A program made the position numbers and the translations under genes. A stretch of 26,324 bases of DNA, from positions 5,354 to 31,677 of the forward strand of contig CAJTNW010000018.1 of the NCBI GenBank assembly GCA_910577795.1, written 5' to 3'. The stretch is from an uncultured Christensenella sp. (GTDB taxonomy: Bacteria; Bacillota; Clostridia; Christensenellales; UBA3700). The notes under the pieces are model-generated. The model made no database searches. It saw nothing but the letters and a program-made list of their open reading frames with translations, and was not told the origin of the DNA. Of this stretch, positions 14,885 through 24,138 are shown one piece after another (positions within the stretch are counted from its first letter, which is position 1; every line of letters starts with the position of its first letter).

Positions 14885-15766
14885 ATGAGAACCAGTAAAG
14901 ATGTTTTTACCGAGTGTTTGCCTGAACTTATTATTGATGAAGAAAAATTGCGTGCTATGCAAAATAGATTATTATTGGCACTTGTAGATATTCATAATGT
15001 TTGTGAAAAATATAATTTGACATATTTTTTGGATGGAGGAACACTTATAGGTGCTGTTAGACATAAAGGGTTTATACCTTGGGATGACGATATTGATATT
15101 ATGATGCCACTTGACGATTATAATAAATTGGGTGAGTGTATTGAAAAAGAATTTGGGGATAAATATATTGTAAGATATCCGAGGACAGATGTTAAGGACA
15201 CAACAAGTTGTATGAAAGTTTATATAAAAGATACAACTTATAAAGAAATTTTGAGTGCTGAATGGGAAAAACCTCAAATGCTGTTTATTGATGTTTTGGC
15301 AATAAGAAGTATGTCAAAATCAAAATTAATTAGGAATATAAAATGGCGAGTTGTTGATATTGCTATGCATTGTGCTAACTTGAAAAATGAATATAAATGT
15401 CCTTCAAAGTTTCTTGCAGAAAAATGCAAAGAGAATGATACATTGCGTAAGTATATGAAAGCAAGGCGAAGATTTGGAAGAGTTGCTAATATGCTGTCTA
15501 TAAAATGCTGGTTTGCAATTATTGATAAAATGTTTAAAAAAGAATATCAAGATGGACTTGTGGAAACTCCTGAGGGGGTAAGGTTTAAAAAGAAAGCAGT
15601 GGACAAGTCTTTGTTGGATAGTAGTGTTGATGTTGAGTTTGAAGGACAACTTTTTAAAGCACCTATTGGCTGGGATAAATATTTGAGTCATAGATATGGT
15701 GATTATATGGAAATTCCGCAAGAAGATAAAAGAGAAAGACATGTGGCACTGGAAATTGAATTTTAG
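14885..15766 (+). CDS. LicD-family phosphotransferase
   Basis: I start at the ATG at 14885, right after AAAGGAGA; an in-frame TTG at 14870 precedes that site. The 293-residue protein has the LicD signature: DGGTLIGAVRH at 50-60 and PWDDDIDIMM at 65-74, with the metal-binding acidic cluster, and YLSHRYGDYMEIP near the C-terminus. LicD proteins move a phospho-substituent from a CDP carrier (classically phosphocholine from CDP-choline) onto surface glycans. There is no signal peptide or membrane helix, so it acts in the cytoplasm, presumably on a lipid-linked or nucleotide-linked glycan. The next two genes could make its CDP-activated donor. Confidence 0.9.
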   Translation: MRTSKDVFTECLPELIIDEEKLRAMQNRLLLALVDIHNVCEKYNLTYFLDGGTLIGAVRHKGFIPWDDDIDIMMPLDDYNKLGECIEKEFGDKYIVRYPRTDVKDTTSCMKVYIKDTTYKEILSAEWEKPQMLFIDVLAIRSMSKSKLIRNIKWRVVDIAMHCANLKNEYKCPSKFLAEKCKENDTLRKYMKARRRFGRVANMLSIKCWFAIIDKMFKKEYQDGLVETPEGVRFKKKAVDKSLLDSSVDVEFEGQLFKAPIGWDKYLSHRYGDYMEIPQEDKRERHVALEIEF

Positions 15767-15838
15767 GTGAAAAATAAATTGTGTAATTAAGATATTTTAA
15801 ATTTTATAATAAGTAAATTGATATATTTGAGGTGTAAA

Positions 15839-16912
15839 ATGTTGAATTTTACTGTAGGACCAGTGCAGTCTGATGATATAGTAAGAGAAATAGGTGGCAT
15901 GCAAGTGCCGTATTTTAGAACAGCAGAGTTTTCTGAGGTTATGCTAGAAAATGAAAAATTGATTAAAAAATTTGCAAAGGCAGGCGATGACTATAGAGTA
16001 GTATTTATTACTGGGTCAGGTACTGCTTCTATGGAGGCTAGCATAATTAATACTTTGACTACAAAAGACAAAGTTTTGATAGTTAATGGTGGTAGTTTTT
16101 CATTACGATTTATACAATTATGTCAGTTGCATAAAATACCTTATGAATCTATAGATTTAGAGGTAGGAAAAGCATTGACAGAGGATATGCTTTTAAAGTA
16201 TGATAATAAGAATTTTACTGCTTTTTTAGTTAATGTACACGAAACTTCAACTGGTGTACATTATGATATGGATATTATTAGTAAATTTTGCAAAAGAAAC
16301 AATTTGTTTTTGATAGTAGATGCTATCAGTTCTTTTTTAGCAGATAGTTTTAATATGCAAAAATTAGGTGTGGATATTATGATTACAGGTTCGCAAAAAG
16401 CCTTGGCTTGTCCTCCGGGAATATCTGTAATAGTTTTATCGCCTAAGGCTATTAAGCGAGTAGAAAGTACAGATATAGTATGTATGTATCTTGATTTGAA
16501 AGATGCGTTAAAAAATGGAGAGAGAGGGCAAACACCTTTTACTCCAGCAGTCAGTGTTTTGTTGCAAATAAATCAAAGACTAAAAGAAATTGAATGTAAT
16601 GGTGGGGTAGAAAAAGAAACTGAAAAAATTGCTGCAATTGCACAAGATTTTAGAGATAAAATAAAAGATTTGCCGTTTGAGATAGTGTCTGAGTGCATGT
16701 CAAATGCTGTTACACCTTTAAAACCTCTTACTGCAAAAGCAAGTGATATTTTTAATATTTTGAAAAATGAGTATGGAATATGGATATGTCCTAATGGAGG
16801 AAATTTAAAGGATGTTTTGTTTAGAGTAGGACATATAGGTGCACTTACTAAAGAAGATAATGATACTCTAATTACTGCTTTAAAAGATTTGCAAAAAAGA
16901 GGAATTATTTAA
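15839..16912 (+). CDS. Class V PLP aminotransferase (alanine-glyoxylate / aminoethylphosphonate type)
   Basis: The ATG at 15839 is chosen for its TGAGGTG site; an in-frame TTG at 15818 lacks one. The 357-residue protein begins LNFTVGPVQ, typical of the AGAT/2-aminoethylphosphonate transaminase group. It has GSGTASME (59-66, PLP phosphate contact), HETSTG (134-139), VDAISS with PLP-N Asp at 161, and GSQKAL with Schiff-base Lys at 187. No cysteine-desulfurase loop is seen. The substrate is unknown. Its place between LicD and a cytidylyltransferase suggests it aminates the small molecule that is then CDP-activated, for example a phosphorylated aldehyde or ketone; this is inference. Spacing to the next gene is 12 bases. 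Confidence 0.85.
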   Translation: MLNFTVGPVQSDDIVREIGGMQVPYFRTAEFSEVMLENEKLIKKFAKAGDDYRVVFITGSGTASMEASIINTLTTKDKVLIVNGGSFSLRFIQLCQLHKIPYESIDLEVGKALTEDMLLKYDNKNFTAFLVNVHETSTGVHYDMDIISKFCKRNNLFLIVDAISSFLADSFNMQKLGVDIMITGSQKALACPPGISVIVLSPKAIKRVESTDIVCMYLDLKDALKNGERGQTPFTPAVSVLLQINQRLKEIECNGGVEKETEKIAAIAQDFRDKIKDLPFEIVSECMSNAVTPLKPLTAKASDIFNILKNEYGIWICPNGGNLKDVLFRVGHIGALTKEDNDTLITALKDLQKRGII

Positions 16913-16924
16913 GAGGGGAAATTT

Positions 16925-18265
16925 ATGAAAAAAGTAATTACTTATGGCACTTATGATTTATTGCATCACGGACATATAAAATTGTTGGAGAGAGCAAAAG
17001 CATTAGGTGACTATTTAATTGTTGGAGTTACTGCAGATGACTTTGATAAAACACGTGGCAAAATAAATGTTCAACAGTCTTTAATGGAAAGAATTGAAGG
17101 TGTTAGAAGTACAGGACTTGCCGACGAGATTATTATTGAAGAATATGAAGGACAAAAAATTGACGATATAATTAGATTAGGTGTTGATATTTTTACTGTA
17201 GGTTCTGACTGGATAGGTAAATTTGACTATTTGAATGAGTATTGTAAAGTTGTTTATTTGGATAGGACTGAAGGTGTTTCAAGTTCTGAATTGAGGACAG
17301 AAAATAGCAAATTAAAAATAGGAATTGTTGGTGACTCTAACATTGCTTTAAAATTTTTTAATGAATGTGAATTTGTAAATGGAGCAGAGGTAGTTTGTTG
17401 CTATAATGAAAATAAAGAAATAAAATTTATAAACAATAAAACATTAAATTGCACAAATAGTTATGATGATTTGTTAAAGCAAGTTGATGCTGTTTATATT
17501 ATATCTCACCCGGATACTCACTATAAATATTCTAAATATGCTTTAAAAAAATGTAAGCATGTTATTTGTGAGTCTCCTCTTGCTTTTACTGCCTCAGAAT
17601 GTGAGGAATTGTATAGTATTGCTGAAAGCAAAAAGTGTGTGTTACTTGAAGGTATAAAAACTGCTTATGCAACTGCATTTTTGAGAATGTTATTGCTAAT
17701 TAAAGGTGGCATTATTGGGGATATAGTATCTATTGATGCAACTTGTACTAGTTTGCAAAGTGGTGTAAGCAATAAGTCAAATGATGAAATACAAGATGAC
17801 TGGAATAGTATTTGTGCTTGGGGACCTACTGCATTGTTGCCAGTTTTTCATTTGTTTGGTAGCGACTATATTGATATTAATATAACCTCTAAAATAAAAG
17901 AAAAGACTAAAAATTTTGATTTGTTTACAAAAATAGATTTTTTGTATAAAGATAGTGTTGCAACTATAAAAATTGGAACAGGTGTAAAATCTGAGGGCGA
18001 ATTAATTGTTTCTGGTACTAAAGGTTATGTTTATGTGCCTGCACCATGGTGGAAAACTGATTATTTTGAAGTAAGGTTTGAAAATCAAGAAAAAAACAAA
18101 AGATATTTTTATCAATTAGATGGTGAAGGTATTAGATATGAAATTGTTGCATTTGTTAAAAGAGTGCAGAGCAAACAAATTATTGATGGATTTGAAAAAG
18201 ATATTGCTTTAGCGATTTGCAAAGTAATGGAAAAATTTTATAATGGCAATATAAAAAGTATTTAA
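16925..18265 (+). CDS. Fusion: TagD-like cytidylyltransferase + Gfo/Idh/MocA-like domain with altered catalytic motif
   Basis: The 446-residue protein has two parts. Residues 1-125 are a glycerol-3-phosphate cytidylyltransferase-like domain: YGTYDLLHHGH at 7-17 (HxGH) and RTEGVSSS at 114-121 (the RTEGIST signature); the whole domain is about the length of TagD. Residues 130-446 read as a Gfo/Idh/MocA oxidoreductase: LKIGIVGDSNIA (130-141) for the Rossmann loop, YIISHPDTHY, HVICESPLAFTASEC, GGIIGDI and a C-terminal PVFHLFG. Two key sites differ: the usual E-K-P is E216-S217-P218, losing the conserved Lys, and the GxG of the nucleotide loop is G136-D-S138. The reductase half may therefore be inactive or have another role, such as substrate binding. 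GAGGGG lies before the ATG. Confidence 0.85.
   Translation: MKKVITYGTYDLLHHGHIKLLERAKALGDYLIVGVTADDFDKTRGKINVQQSLMERIEGVRSTGLADEIIIEEYEGQKIDDIIRLGVDIFTVGSDWIGKFDYLNEYCKVVYLDRTEGVSSSELRTENSKLKIGIVGDSNIALKFFNECEFVNGAEVVCCYNENKEIKFINNKTLNCTNSYDDLLKQVDAVYIISHPDTHYKYSKYALKKCKHVICESPLAFTASECEELYSIAESKKCVLLEGIKTAYATAFLRMLLLIKGGIIGDIVSIDATCTSLQSGVSNKSNDEIQDDWNSICAWGPTALLPVFHLFGSDYIDINITSKIKEKTKNFDLFTKIDFLYKDSVATIKIGTGVKSEGELIVSGTKGYVYVPAPWWKTDYFEVRFENQEKNKRYFYQLDGEGIRYEIVAFVKRVQSKQIIDGFEKDIALAICKVMEKFYNGNIKSI
17111..17165 (+). repeat. 55-bp segment repeated exactly at the window end
   Basis: Within the cytidylyltransferase coding region; identical to 26270-26324. Here the reading frame is natural (TGLADEIIIEEYEGQKID), so this is the original copy. 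Confidence 0.95.
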
Positions 18266-18277
18266 AATTTTGGATAT

Positions 18278-18305
18278 AAAACTCATAGGAGACTATGAGT
18301 TTTTT
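18278..18305 (+). terminator. Terminator of the LicD operon
   Basis: AAAACTCATAG (18278-18288) pairs with CTATGAGTTTT (18293-18303), GAGA loop, followed by a T-run. It begins 12 bases after the fusion gene stop and separates the two polysaccharide units. Confidence 0.88.
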
Positions 18306-18344
18306 CTTTTATTATTTATATATATAATAAATAAAAACTTTTAC

Positions 18345-18373
18345 TTGATTTTATTATTGCTATGTGCTATACT
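18345..18373 (+). promoter_or_regulatory. Promoter of the glycosyltransferase/FucNAc operon
   Basis: TTGATT (18345-18350), 17-base spacer, TATACT (18368-18373), about 40 bases before the first gene. The eight genes from 18416 to the window end are tightly packed and probably depend on it. Confidence 0.7.
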
Positions 18374-18415
18374 TACTATAGATAAATATATAAAAATAAT
18401 ATTAGGATGAAATTG

Positions 18416-19702
18416 ATGTATAAGGTTTTAGTAATTTCTCATAACGCGATGGATAAAAATACTAATAATGGAAGAACATTATTGGAATTATTTAGCGGAT
18501 TTGATAAAAATAATTTAGCACAATTAGTATTGCACCCTAACAAAATTAATCCTGAGTATTGTTCTACAACTTTTCAGATTACTGAAATTGATATTTTAAA
18601 AAATTTTTTCAGAAAAAAAAGAGTTGGTAATTTAATTGAAAATTGTGATGAAGAAGTTGTAAATCATAGTGAAAATACAGCATCTTTGTACAGAAAAGGT
18701 TCTAAAAAGAAGTCTAGTTACGTTTTGTGTCGTAATCTTATTTGGGATACAAAAAAGTGGTTTAATAAAAAATTGAAAAATTGGCTTAAAGAATTTAATC
18801 CAGATGTTATATTTTTCTTTGCTGGTGGTAGTACTTTTTCATTAAAACTAACAATGAAAATAAGTAAGTTTTTAAATATTCCTTATGTATCTTTTTGGAC
18901 AGACGATTACTATTTGAATAACGAAAATTTAAATGGCTTTTTTGGTTTAATTAACAACCATATTTATAAAAAGCAAGTTAGAAAATTAATGAAAAAAGGC
19001 GAGTATATTAGTCTTACTGATTTGATGCTTGAAAAGTATGATAAAGTGTTTAGTAAACAAGGAAATTGTATTTATACTACTTCGAGTATGAAGTCTTTTG
19101 AAAATAAAATTCATAAATTGCCATTAACTATGTCTTTTTTAGGGAATATTAGTTTTGATAGATATAAGTCATTAATAGATATTGCTGACTGTATATGCGA
19201 AAATCAATTGCCAATAACTTTTAATCTTTATACGGCAGAAAAACGTGAATGGATATTGAATAATGTACTAGATGTAAAATGCCTTAATTATTGTGGTCAA
19301 GTTGAGTATGATAAAGTAAAAGAAATTATTTGCGAAAGCGATATTTTAGTGCATGTAGAAAACTTTGGTAAAGATACTATAAAAGAGGTAAAATATTCAC
19401 TATCTACAAAAATTGCAGATAGTCTATCAAGTAATAGATGTTTGCTTGCTTATGGTCCTGACGAGGTTGCCTCAATGGATTATTTAATAAAAAATAATTG
19501 TGCAATAATTGCACCAAGCAAGCAGGAACTTGAGGAAAAACTAAAACAATTAGTTAACAATACAGAAATTTTGGACGAAAAAGCAAATTTTGCTTTAAAA
19601 ATTGCTGAGTGTAATCATAATCCTGCAAATAATCAAGCAAAAATTAATCAAATTTTTGAACAAATGATAGTAAATAGTGTTAAGTGTAGTAAGGAGAAAT
19701 AA
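18416..19702 (+). CDS. GT-B-fold glycosyltransferase (GT4-like)
   Basis: I prefer the ATG at 18416 (7 bases after AGGATG) to the in-frame ATG at 18407, which has the site overlapping it. The 428-residue product begins YKVLVISHNAMDKNTNNGRTLLELF, like the N-terminal Rossmann half of GT4 enzymes, with FNPDVIFFFAGGSTF and YVSFWTDDYYL in the middle. The C-terminal half has a weak nucleotide-sugar region (ILVHVENFGKDTIKEVKYSLSTKIADSLSSNRCLLAYGP), in which E-x7-E is not perfect. It would add one sugar of the repeat unit. Substrate unknown. It is soluble, with no membrane helix. Its stop overlaps the next start by one base (TAATG). Confidence 0.75.
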   Translation: MYKVLVISHNAMDKNTNNGRTLLELFSGFDKNNLAQLVLHPNKINPEYCSTTFQITEIDILKNFFRKKRVGNLIENCDEEVVNHSENTASLYRKGSKKKSSYVLCRNLIWDTKKWFNKKLKNWLKEFNPDVIFFFAGGSTFSLKLTMKISKFLNIPYVSFWTDDYYLNNENLNGFFGLINNHIYKKQVRKLMKKGEYISLTDLMLEKYDKVFSKQGNCIYTTSSMKSFENKIHKLPLTMSFLGNISFDRYKSLIDIADCICENQLPITFNLYTAEKREWILNNVLDVKCLNYCGQVEYDKVKEIICESDILVHVENFGKDTIKEVKYSLSTKIADSLSSNRCLLAYGPDEVASMDYLIKNNCAIIAPSKQELEEKLKQLVNNTEILDEKANFALKIAECNHNPANNQAKINQIFEQMIVNSVKCSKEK

Positions 19703-20868
19703 TGCTAATATATTTTGTTCTGATAGCGATAATAATTTTATTGTATTTTACTATCAATAAAACAAAATTGTCAGACTCAATAAAACGAAATACTTTTGTT
19801 TGGATATCAGCAGTGTTATTTCTATTGCTGTTTAGTTTGCGTCATGAGTATATGGGGTATGACCTTAATGTTTATTTAAGTTCTTTTAAAAATATTAATA
19901 AAATGTCATGGGGAGAAGTTTTGTCTAATCCAAAATACATACATTTTGAGCCAGGTTTTGTAGTATTAAATAAATTTATAGGTAGTATATGGCTAAATAA
20001 TAATTTTTATTTGTTTTTCATTGCTTTTTTATCTATTCTGCCGGTATTTGTCGTTATTCAAAAGCATAGTTCTAATGTTTTAATGTCAGTTTTGATTTGG
20101 GTTTGTTGTGGACATTTTTTATATGTGTTTTCTGCTTTAAGACAAGCCATTGCAATGGCGATATGTTTGTACGCAATGTCAAAATTATGGGATAATCATC
20201 CGTTGCAATTTTTGATTTGGGTGCTTGTGGCTTGGTTAATTCACTCTTCTTCAATAATTATACTTGGTGTTTTAATACCATACGTTATAAACAATAGCAG
20301 AGGTCTAAAGTCTTTTTATACAATAATGATTATAGTGGCATTTGTGGCAGTATTTTTATTCCCGCAACAAATGGCAACTATTGCAATGACTTTGATAGGC
20401 AAAACATATAATCCTTCTGCCGCAAATGATGGTACAGGATTAATGGCTTTAGTTTATTTTGCGGTTTATATATTTGCACTTTTAACACATAATCAAAATG
20501 ACAGCAAGTCGGAGTTAGTTATAAATATTTATGCCATTGCAGTTGTTGCACAGGCTTTTAGCAGAGCACATTCCCAAGCAGGTAGAATAGCAGTATTTTT
20601 TGAAATAGTTGTTATCATTTTATTACCTGTAATTTTGTGTGAATGTTACTTTGGAGAAAAAAATCCAAAGCCTATGCTGAAAGGTTATATAAATGTAGAT
20701 AATTCTAGATATGTTAGAAAAAACACACCAAGATATATTTATATAGATGGTGCTATGTGGTGTAAAATATTGGTTATAATTTGTTTTTTAGTTTTGGGAT
20801 TATACCAAATTGCGTATGTTCCTTGGCCTAGAGCCAATCCTTACATATTCTTTTGGATGCAGGTGTAA
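19702..20868 (+). CDS. EpsG-family (Wzy-like) polysaccharide polymerase
   Basis: The 388-residue protein has about ten hydrophobic helices. RHEYMGYDLNVY (47-58) after the second helix fits the EpsG family pattern R-x-x-x-G-x-D-x-x-Y, and FVFSALRQAIAMAI and WLIHSSSII are also typical of it (HFLYVFSALRQAIAMAIC, AWLIHSS). Members polymerise lipid-linked repeat units outside the membrane. A ribosome site AAGGAG is at 19691-19696. Its presence marks this as a Wzy-type polysaccharide locus; flippase, chain-length and priming enzymes are not in the window. Confidence 0.85.
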   Translation: MLIYFVLIAIIILLYFTINKTKLSDSIKRNTFVWISAVLFLLLFSLRHEYMGYDLNVYLSSFKNINKMSWGEVLSNPKYIHFEPGFVVLNKFIGSIWLNNNFYLFFIAFLSILPVFVVIQKHSSNVLMSVLIWVCCGHFLYVFSALRQAIAMAICLYAMSKLWDNHPLQFLIWVLVAWLIHSSSIIILGVLIPYVINNSRGLKSFYTIMIIVAFVAVFLFPQQMATIAMTLIGKTYNPSAANDGTGLMALVYFAVYIFALLTHNQNDSKSELVINIYAIAVVAQAFSRAHSQAGRIAVFFEIVVIILLPVILCECYFGEKNPKPMLKGYINVDNSRYVRKNTPRYIYIDGAMWCKILVIICFLVLGLYQIAYVPWPRANPYIFFWMQV

Positions 20869-20870
20869 AA

Positions 20871-22073
20871 ATGTTTGTTGTTCACATTAATTTGACAGAT
20901 AAAGGAAGCACTGGTACAATTGCTTACGATATTTTAAAAGGTTTAGAAAATACAGAAAATAGCGGACTAGTTTTTGTAGGTGGCTATAATTCTAAACCAA
21001 AAGGTGCAATTACTTTTCAAAGTAAATTTAGATTAAGATTTAATCAAGTGATAGCAAAACTTTTTGATTTTGAAGATAAAATTGCAAAAAAAGAAACTAA
21101 AAGACTTGTAAAACAACTAAAAAAACTAAATCCTGATATTGTACATTTACATAATATCCATGGATATTTTATAAATTATAAAATTTTGTTTGATTATATA
21201 AAAAGTGCGAATAAAAAAGTTGTTTGGACATTGCATGACTGTTGGGCATTTACTGGACATTGTGCATACTTTGATATGGCAAAATGTGATAAATGGAAAA
21301 CTGGTTGTGGTAAGTGCCCAAATTTAAAAAAATATCCTAATAGTTGGTTTTTTGACAGAAGTAGTAGTTTGTATAAAACAAAAAAAGCAGTGTTTAGTGG
21401 TGTAAAAGATATGACAATTGTTTGTCCGAGTCAATGGCTTGCAGAGTTGGTGAAGCAGTCATATTTAAGTGATTATCCAATAAAAGTTATAAATAATGGA
21501 ATTAATCTAGAAGATTTTAAAATTATAGATAATCATACTTTTGATAATGTTGTAGATAGGTCAAAAAAAATCATTTTAGGTGTAGCATCTCCTTTTGGAG
21601 AGAGAAAAGGTTATTCTAATTACATTAGTTTGAGTAAAATTATTGATAAGGAAAAATATCAAATTGTAATGTGTGGTGTAAATGAGGAGCAAGTAAAGGA
21701 ACTTGAAAGTTATGACATTGTTGGTATAACTAGAACGGATAGTAAACAAAAACTTGCAGAGTTATATAGTTTAGCATATTGTTTTGTTAATATGACTTTT
21801 GAAGATAATTTTCCTACTGTTAATATTGAGGCTTTGGCTTGCGGGCTTCCTATAATTACTTATAATACTGGTGGCAGTGTTGAAGTTATAACAGAGGATA
21901 ACGGCATAGTAGTAGAGCAAGGTGATATTGAGGCAGTGAAGATGGCAATTTATAATATGTCTGAATATGATAGACAAAAAATTGCAGATAATGCAATAAA
22001 AAAATACAGCAGCGAGATTATGGCAAATGCTTATATAAATTTATATAAGATGGTTAAAGGTGAAAATGAATAA
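20871..22073 (+). CDS. Glycosyltransferase family 4
   Basis: The start is the ATG at 20871, after AGGTG at 20861-20865; an in-frame TTG at 20853 lies inside the polymerase gene. The 400-residue protein begins MFVVHINLTDKGSTGTIAYDI, the N-terminal donor-loop region. It has LNPDIVHLHNIHGYFINY and WTLHDCWAFTGHC in the first domain, and EDNFPTVNIEALACGLPIITYNTGG, the E-x7-E nucleotide-sugar motif, in the second. The HDCWAFTGHCAYF ... CGKCP segment is typical of WcaC/colanic-like GT4 enzymes. It overlaps the following gene by 8 bases. Confidence 0.9.
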   Translation: MFVVHINLTDKGSTGTIAYDILKGLENTENSGLVFVGGYNSKPKGAITFQSKFRLRFNQVIAKLFDFEDKIAKKETKRLVKQLKKLNPDIVHLHNIHGYFINYKILFDYIKSANKKVVWTLHDCWAFTGHCAYFDMAKCDKWKTGCGKCPNLKKYPNSWFFDRSSSLYKTKKAVFSGVKDMTIVCPSQWLAELVKQSYLSDYPIKVINNGINLEDFKIIDNHTFDNVVDRSKKIILGVASPFGERKGYSNYISLSKIIDKEKYQIVMCGVNEEQVKELESYDIVGITRTDSKQKLAELYSLAYCFVNMTFEDNFPTVNIEALACGLPIITYNTGGSVEVITEDNGIVVEQGDIEAVKMAIYNMSEYDRQKIADNAIKKYSSEIMANAYINLYKMVKGENE

Positions 22074-23034
22074 TTTAATTTCGGTAATAGTACCTGTCTA
22101 TAATGTTGAAAAATTTTTAGTAAAATGTGTAGATAGTATTTTGGCTCAAACTTACACTAATCTTGAAATTATCCTAGTTGATGATGGTAGCCCAGATAAT
22201 TGTCCTGCAATATGTGATGAACTTGCAAAAAAAGATAGTAGGATAAAAGTTATTCATAAAGAAAATGGTGGAGCATCAAGTGCTAGAAATGCAGGATTAG
22301 ATATTGCAAAAGGCGAATATATAGGTTTTGTTGATGGTGACGATTATATCGCAAAAGATATGTATGAATATTTGCTTAACTTAATTGAAAAAAATGATGT
22401 TGATGTTGCACAAATACAAAGTTTTGATGTGGATGAATATTACAACATTATTAGCGAGAAAGAAACACAAAATATAAGTACTATTTTAGATAATAAGGCA
22501 TATATTGCTAGTTTTTTGCAATGTAAGGGTACAATAGCACTTTGGGCAAGTTTATTTCAAAAAGATTTTATAGGTGATTTAAGATTAAAAAATGGTACAT
22601 CAAATGAAGATATTCTTTTTGAATATTATTTATTTAAAAATGGTGGAAGAATTTTTGTAGATAGTGCACAAAAATATTACTATTATCAAAATAATAATAG
22701 TATTAGTAGGCAAAGGTTTACAAAGTGCCATATTTCTACTGTGGATAATGCTATTGAAATTTATAACGATATTTTGGTAAATAATTTTGCGGAATTTAAA
22801 GTTTATGCAGAGTTTCTTATTATGAATAAAATAGGTAATTATTTGTATTTAATACCAAAAAATGATATGAAAAATAATCATTGTCAATTTGTTATAAATT
22901 ATTTAAAACAAAATAAGGCAATGTTAAACAATAAATTTTTAAGTAAAAAACATAAGTATTTTTTAAAATTGTTTTTATTGTTCCCAAATCTTACAAAATA
23001 TATTGTGGAAAAATATTTAAATAGAAAAAAATAA
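22066..23034 (+). CDS. Glycosyltransferase family 2
   Basis: The ATG at 22066 is chosen over GTG at 22060 because AAAGG lies at 22056-22060. The 322-residue protein has the GT-A core: ISVIVPVYNVEKFLVKCVDSIL, VDDGS at 38-42, ENGGASSARNAG at 67-78 and DGDD at 90-93 for metal/UDP binding. The C-terminal half is variable, without membrane helices. It adds a sugar to the lipid-linked unit; donor and acceptor unknown. Confidence 0.9.
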   Translation: MNNLISVIVPVYNVEKFLVKCVDSILAQTYTNLEIILVDDGSPDNCPAICDELAKKDSRIKVIHKENGGASSARNAGLDIAKGEYIGFVDGDDYIAKDMYEYLLNLIEKNDVDVAQIQSFDVDEYYNIISEKETQNISTILDNKAYIASFLQCKGTIALWASLFQKDFIGDLRLKNGTSNEDILFEYYLFKNGGRIFVDSAQKYYYYQNNNSISRQRFTKCHISTVDNAIEIYNDILVNNFAEFKVYAEFLIMNKIGNYLYLIPKNDMKNNHCQFVINYLKQNKAMLNNKFLSKKHKYFLKLFLLFPNLTKYIVEKYLNRKK

Positions 23035-23088
23035 ATTATAAATTTTAAACTTAGTAAAGAACATGAAAAGGATAAAGGAGATATAAAA

Positions 23089-24138
23089 ATGAGCATTTTT
23101 AAAGGAAAAACATTAATGATTACTGGTGGAACTGGCAGTTTTGGTAACGCAGTTTTAAATAGATTTATTACAAGTGATATTGGCGAAATTAGAATTTTTT
23201 CTCGTGACGAATTAAAACAAGATAATATGCGCCATGAATATCAAGCAAAATATCCACAATTTTACAACAAGTTAAAATTTTATATTGGTGATGTAAGAGA
23301 TATAAATAGTGTACGTAACGCAATGCATGGGGTAGACTATATTTTTCATGCGGCAGCACTAAAGCAAGTACCTAGTTGTGAGTTCTTTCCTATAGAGGCT
23401 GTAAAAACAAATGTGCTTGGTACTGAAAATGTGCTTACTGCTGCTATTGAGGCAGGAGTAAAAAGGATTATTTGCCTATCCACAGATAAAGCGGCTTATC
23501 CAGTTAATGCAATGGGTACATCTAAGGCTATGATGGAAAAAGTTATTGTTGCAAAATCAAGGACTGTAGACCCTGCAAAAACAACTATTTGCTGCACAAG
23601 ATATGGCAATGTTATGTGTAGCCGTGGTAGTGTAATTCCACTATTTATAAGCCAAATTCGTGATGGAAAACAACTTACTGTAACAGAGCCAACTATGACT
23701 AGATTTATTATGAGTTTAGACGAGGCTGTAGATTTGGTTTTGTTTGCGTTTGAGCATGGTGAGAGTGGTGATATATTAGTTCAAAAAGCACCTGCATGCA
23801 CTATTGAGATACTTGCAAAAGCAGTTAGTAAGTTGTGGAAAGTAAATGATGATATAAAAGTAATTGGTATACGTCATGGTGAAAAAATGTATGAAACTTT
23901 GCTTACAAATGAAGAGTGTAGTCATGCAATTGATATGGGTAATTTTTATCGTGTACCATGTGATAAAAGAGATTTAAACTATGACAATTATTTTAAAAAC
24001 GGCAATACTGAAAGATGTAAACTTACAGAGTTTAATTCTAATAATACTGAAAGATTAGAATTAGAGGCTGTTATGGATAAAATATATTCGCTTGATTATA
24101 TTAAAGAAGAAATGGCTAAGGATGGTATAACTAGATGA
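23089..24138 (+). CDS. fnlA: UDP-GlcNAc 4,6-dehydratase/5-epimerase (FnlA/CapE/WbjB)
   Basis: The 349-residue short-chain dehydrogenase starts the UDP-N-acetyl-L-fucosamine pathway: it converts UDP-GlcNAc to 4-keto-6-deoxy intermediates. The NAD-binding TGGTGSFG is at 12-19, and IFSRDELKQDNMRHEY, HAAALKQVPSCEFFP and STDKAAYPVNAMG match CapE closely. The catalytic site is M142-x-x-x-K146, not Y-x-x-x-K, which is the known hallmark of CapE-type inverting dehydratases. No N-terminal membrane helices, as expected for the soluble form. AAAGGAGA precedes the ATG. It overlaps the next gene by 4 bases (ATGA). Confidence 0.93.
   Translation: MSIFKGKTLMITGGTGSFGNAVLNRFITSDIGEIRIFSRDELKQDNMRHEYQAKYPQFYNKLKFYIGDVRDINSVRNAMHGVDYIFHAAALKQVPSCEFFPIEAVKTNVLGTENVLTAAIEAGVKRIICLSTDKAAYPVNAMGTSKAMMEKVIVAKSRTVDPAKTTICCTRYGNVMCSRGSVIPLFISQIRDGKQLTVTEPTMTRFIMSLDEAVDLVLFAFEHGESGDILVQKAPACTIEILAKAVSKLWKVNDDIKVIGIRHGEKMYETLLTNEECSHAIDMGNFYRVPCDKRDLNYDNYFKNGNTERCKLTEFNSNNTERLELEAVMDKIYSLDYIKEEMAKDGITR

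Noticed and set aside
14885..16912. Phosphocholine decoration pathway (licABC-licD)
   Set aside because: Only LicD is present; there is no choline kinase, choline transporter or LicC-type cytidylyltransferase, and the neighbouring cytidylyltransferase is TagD-like.
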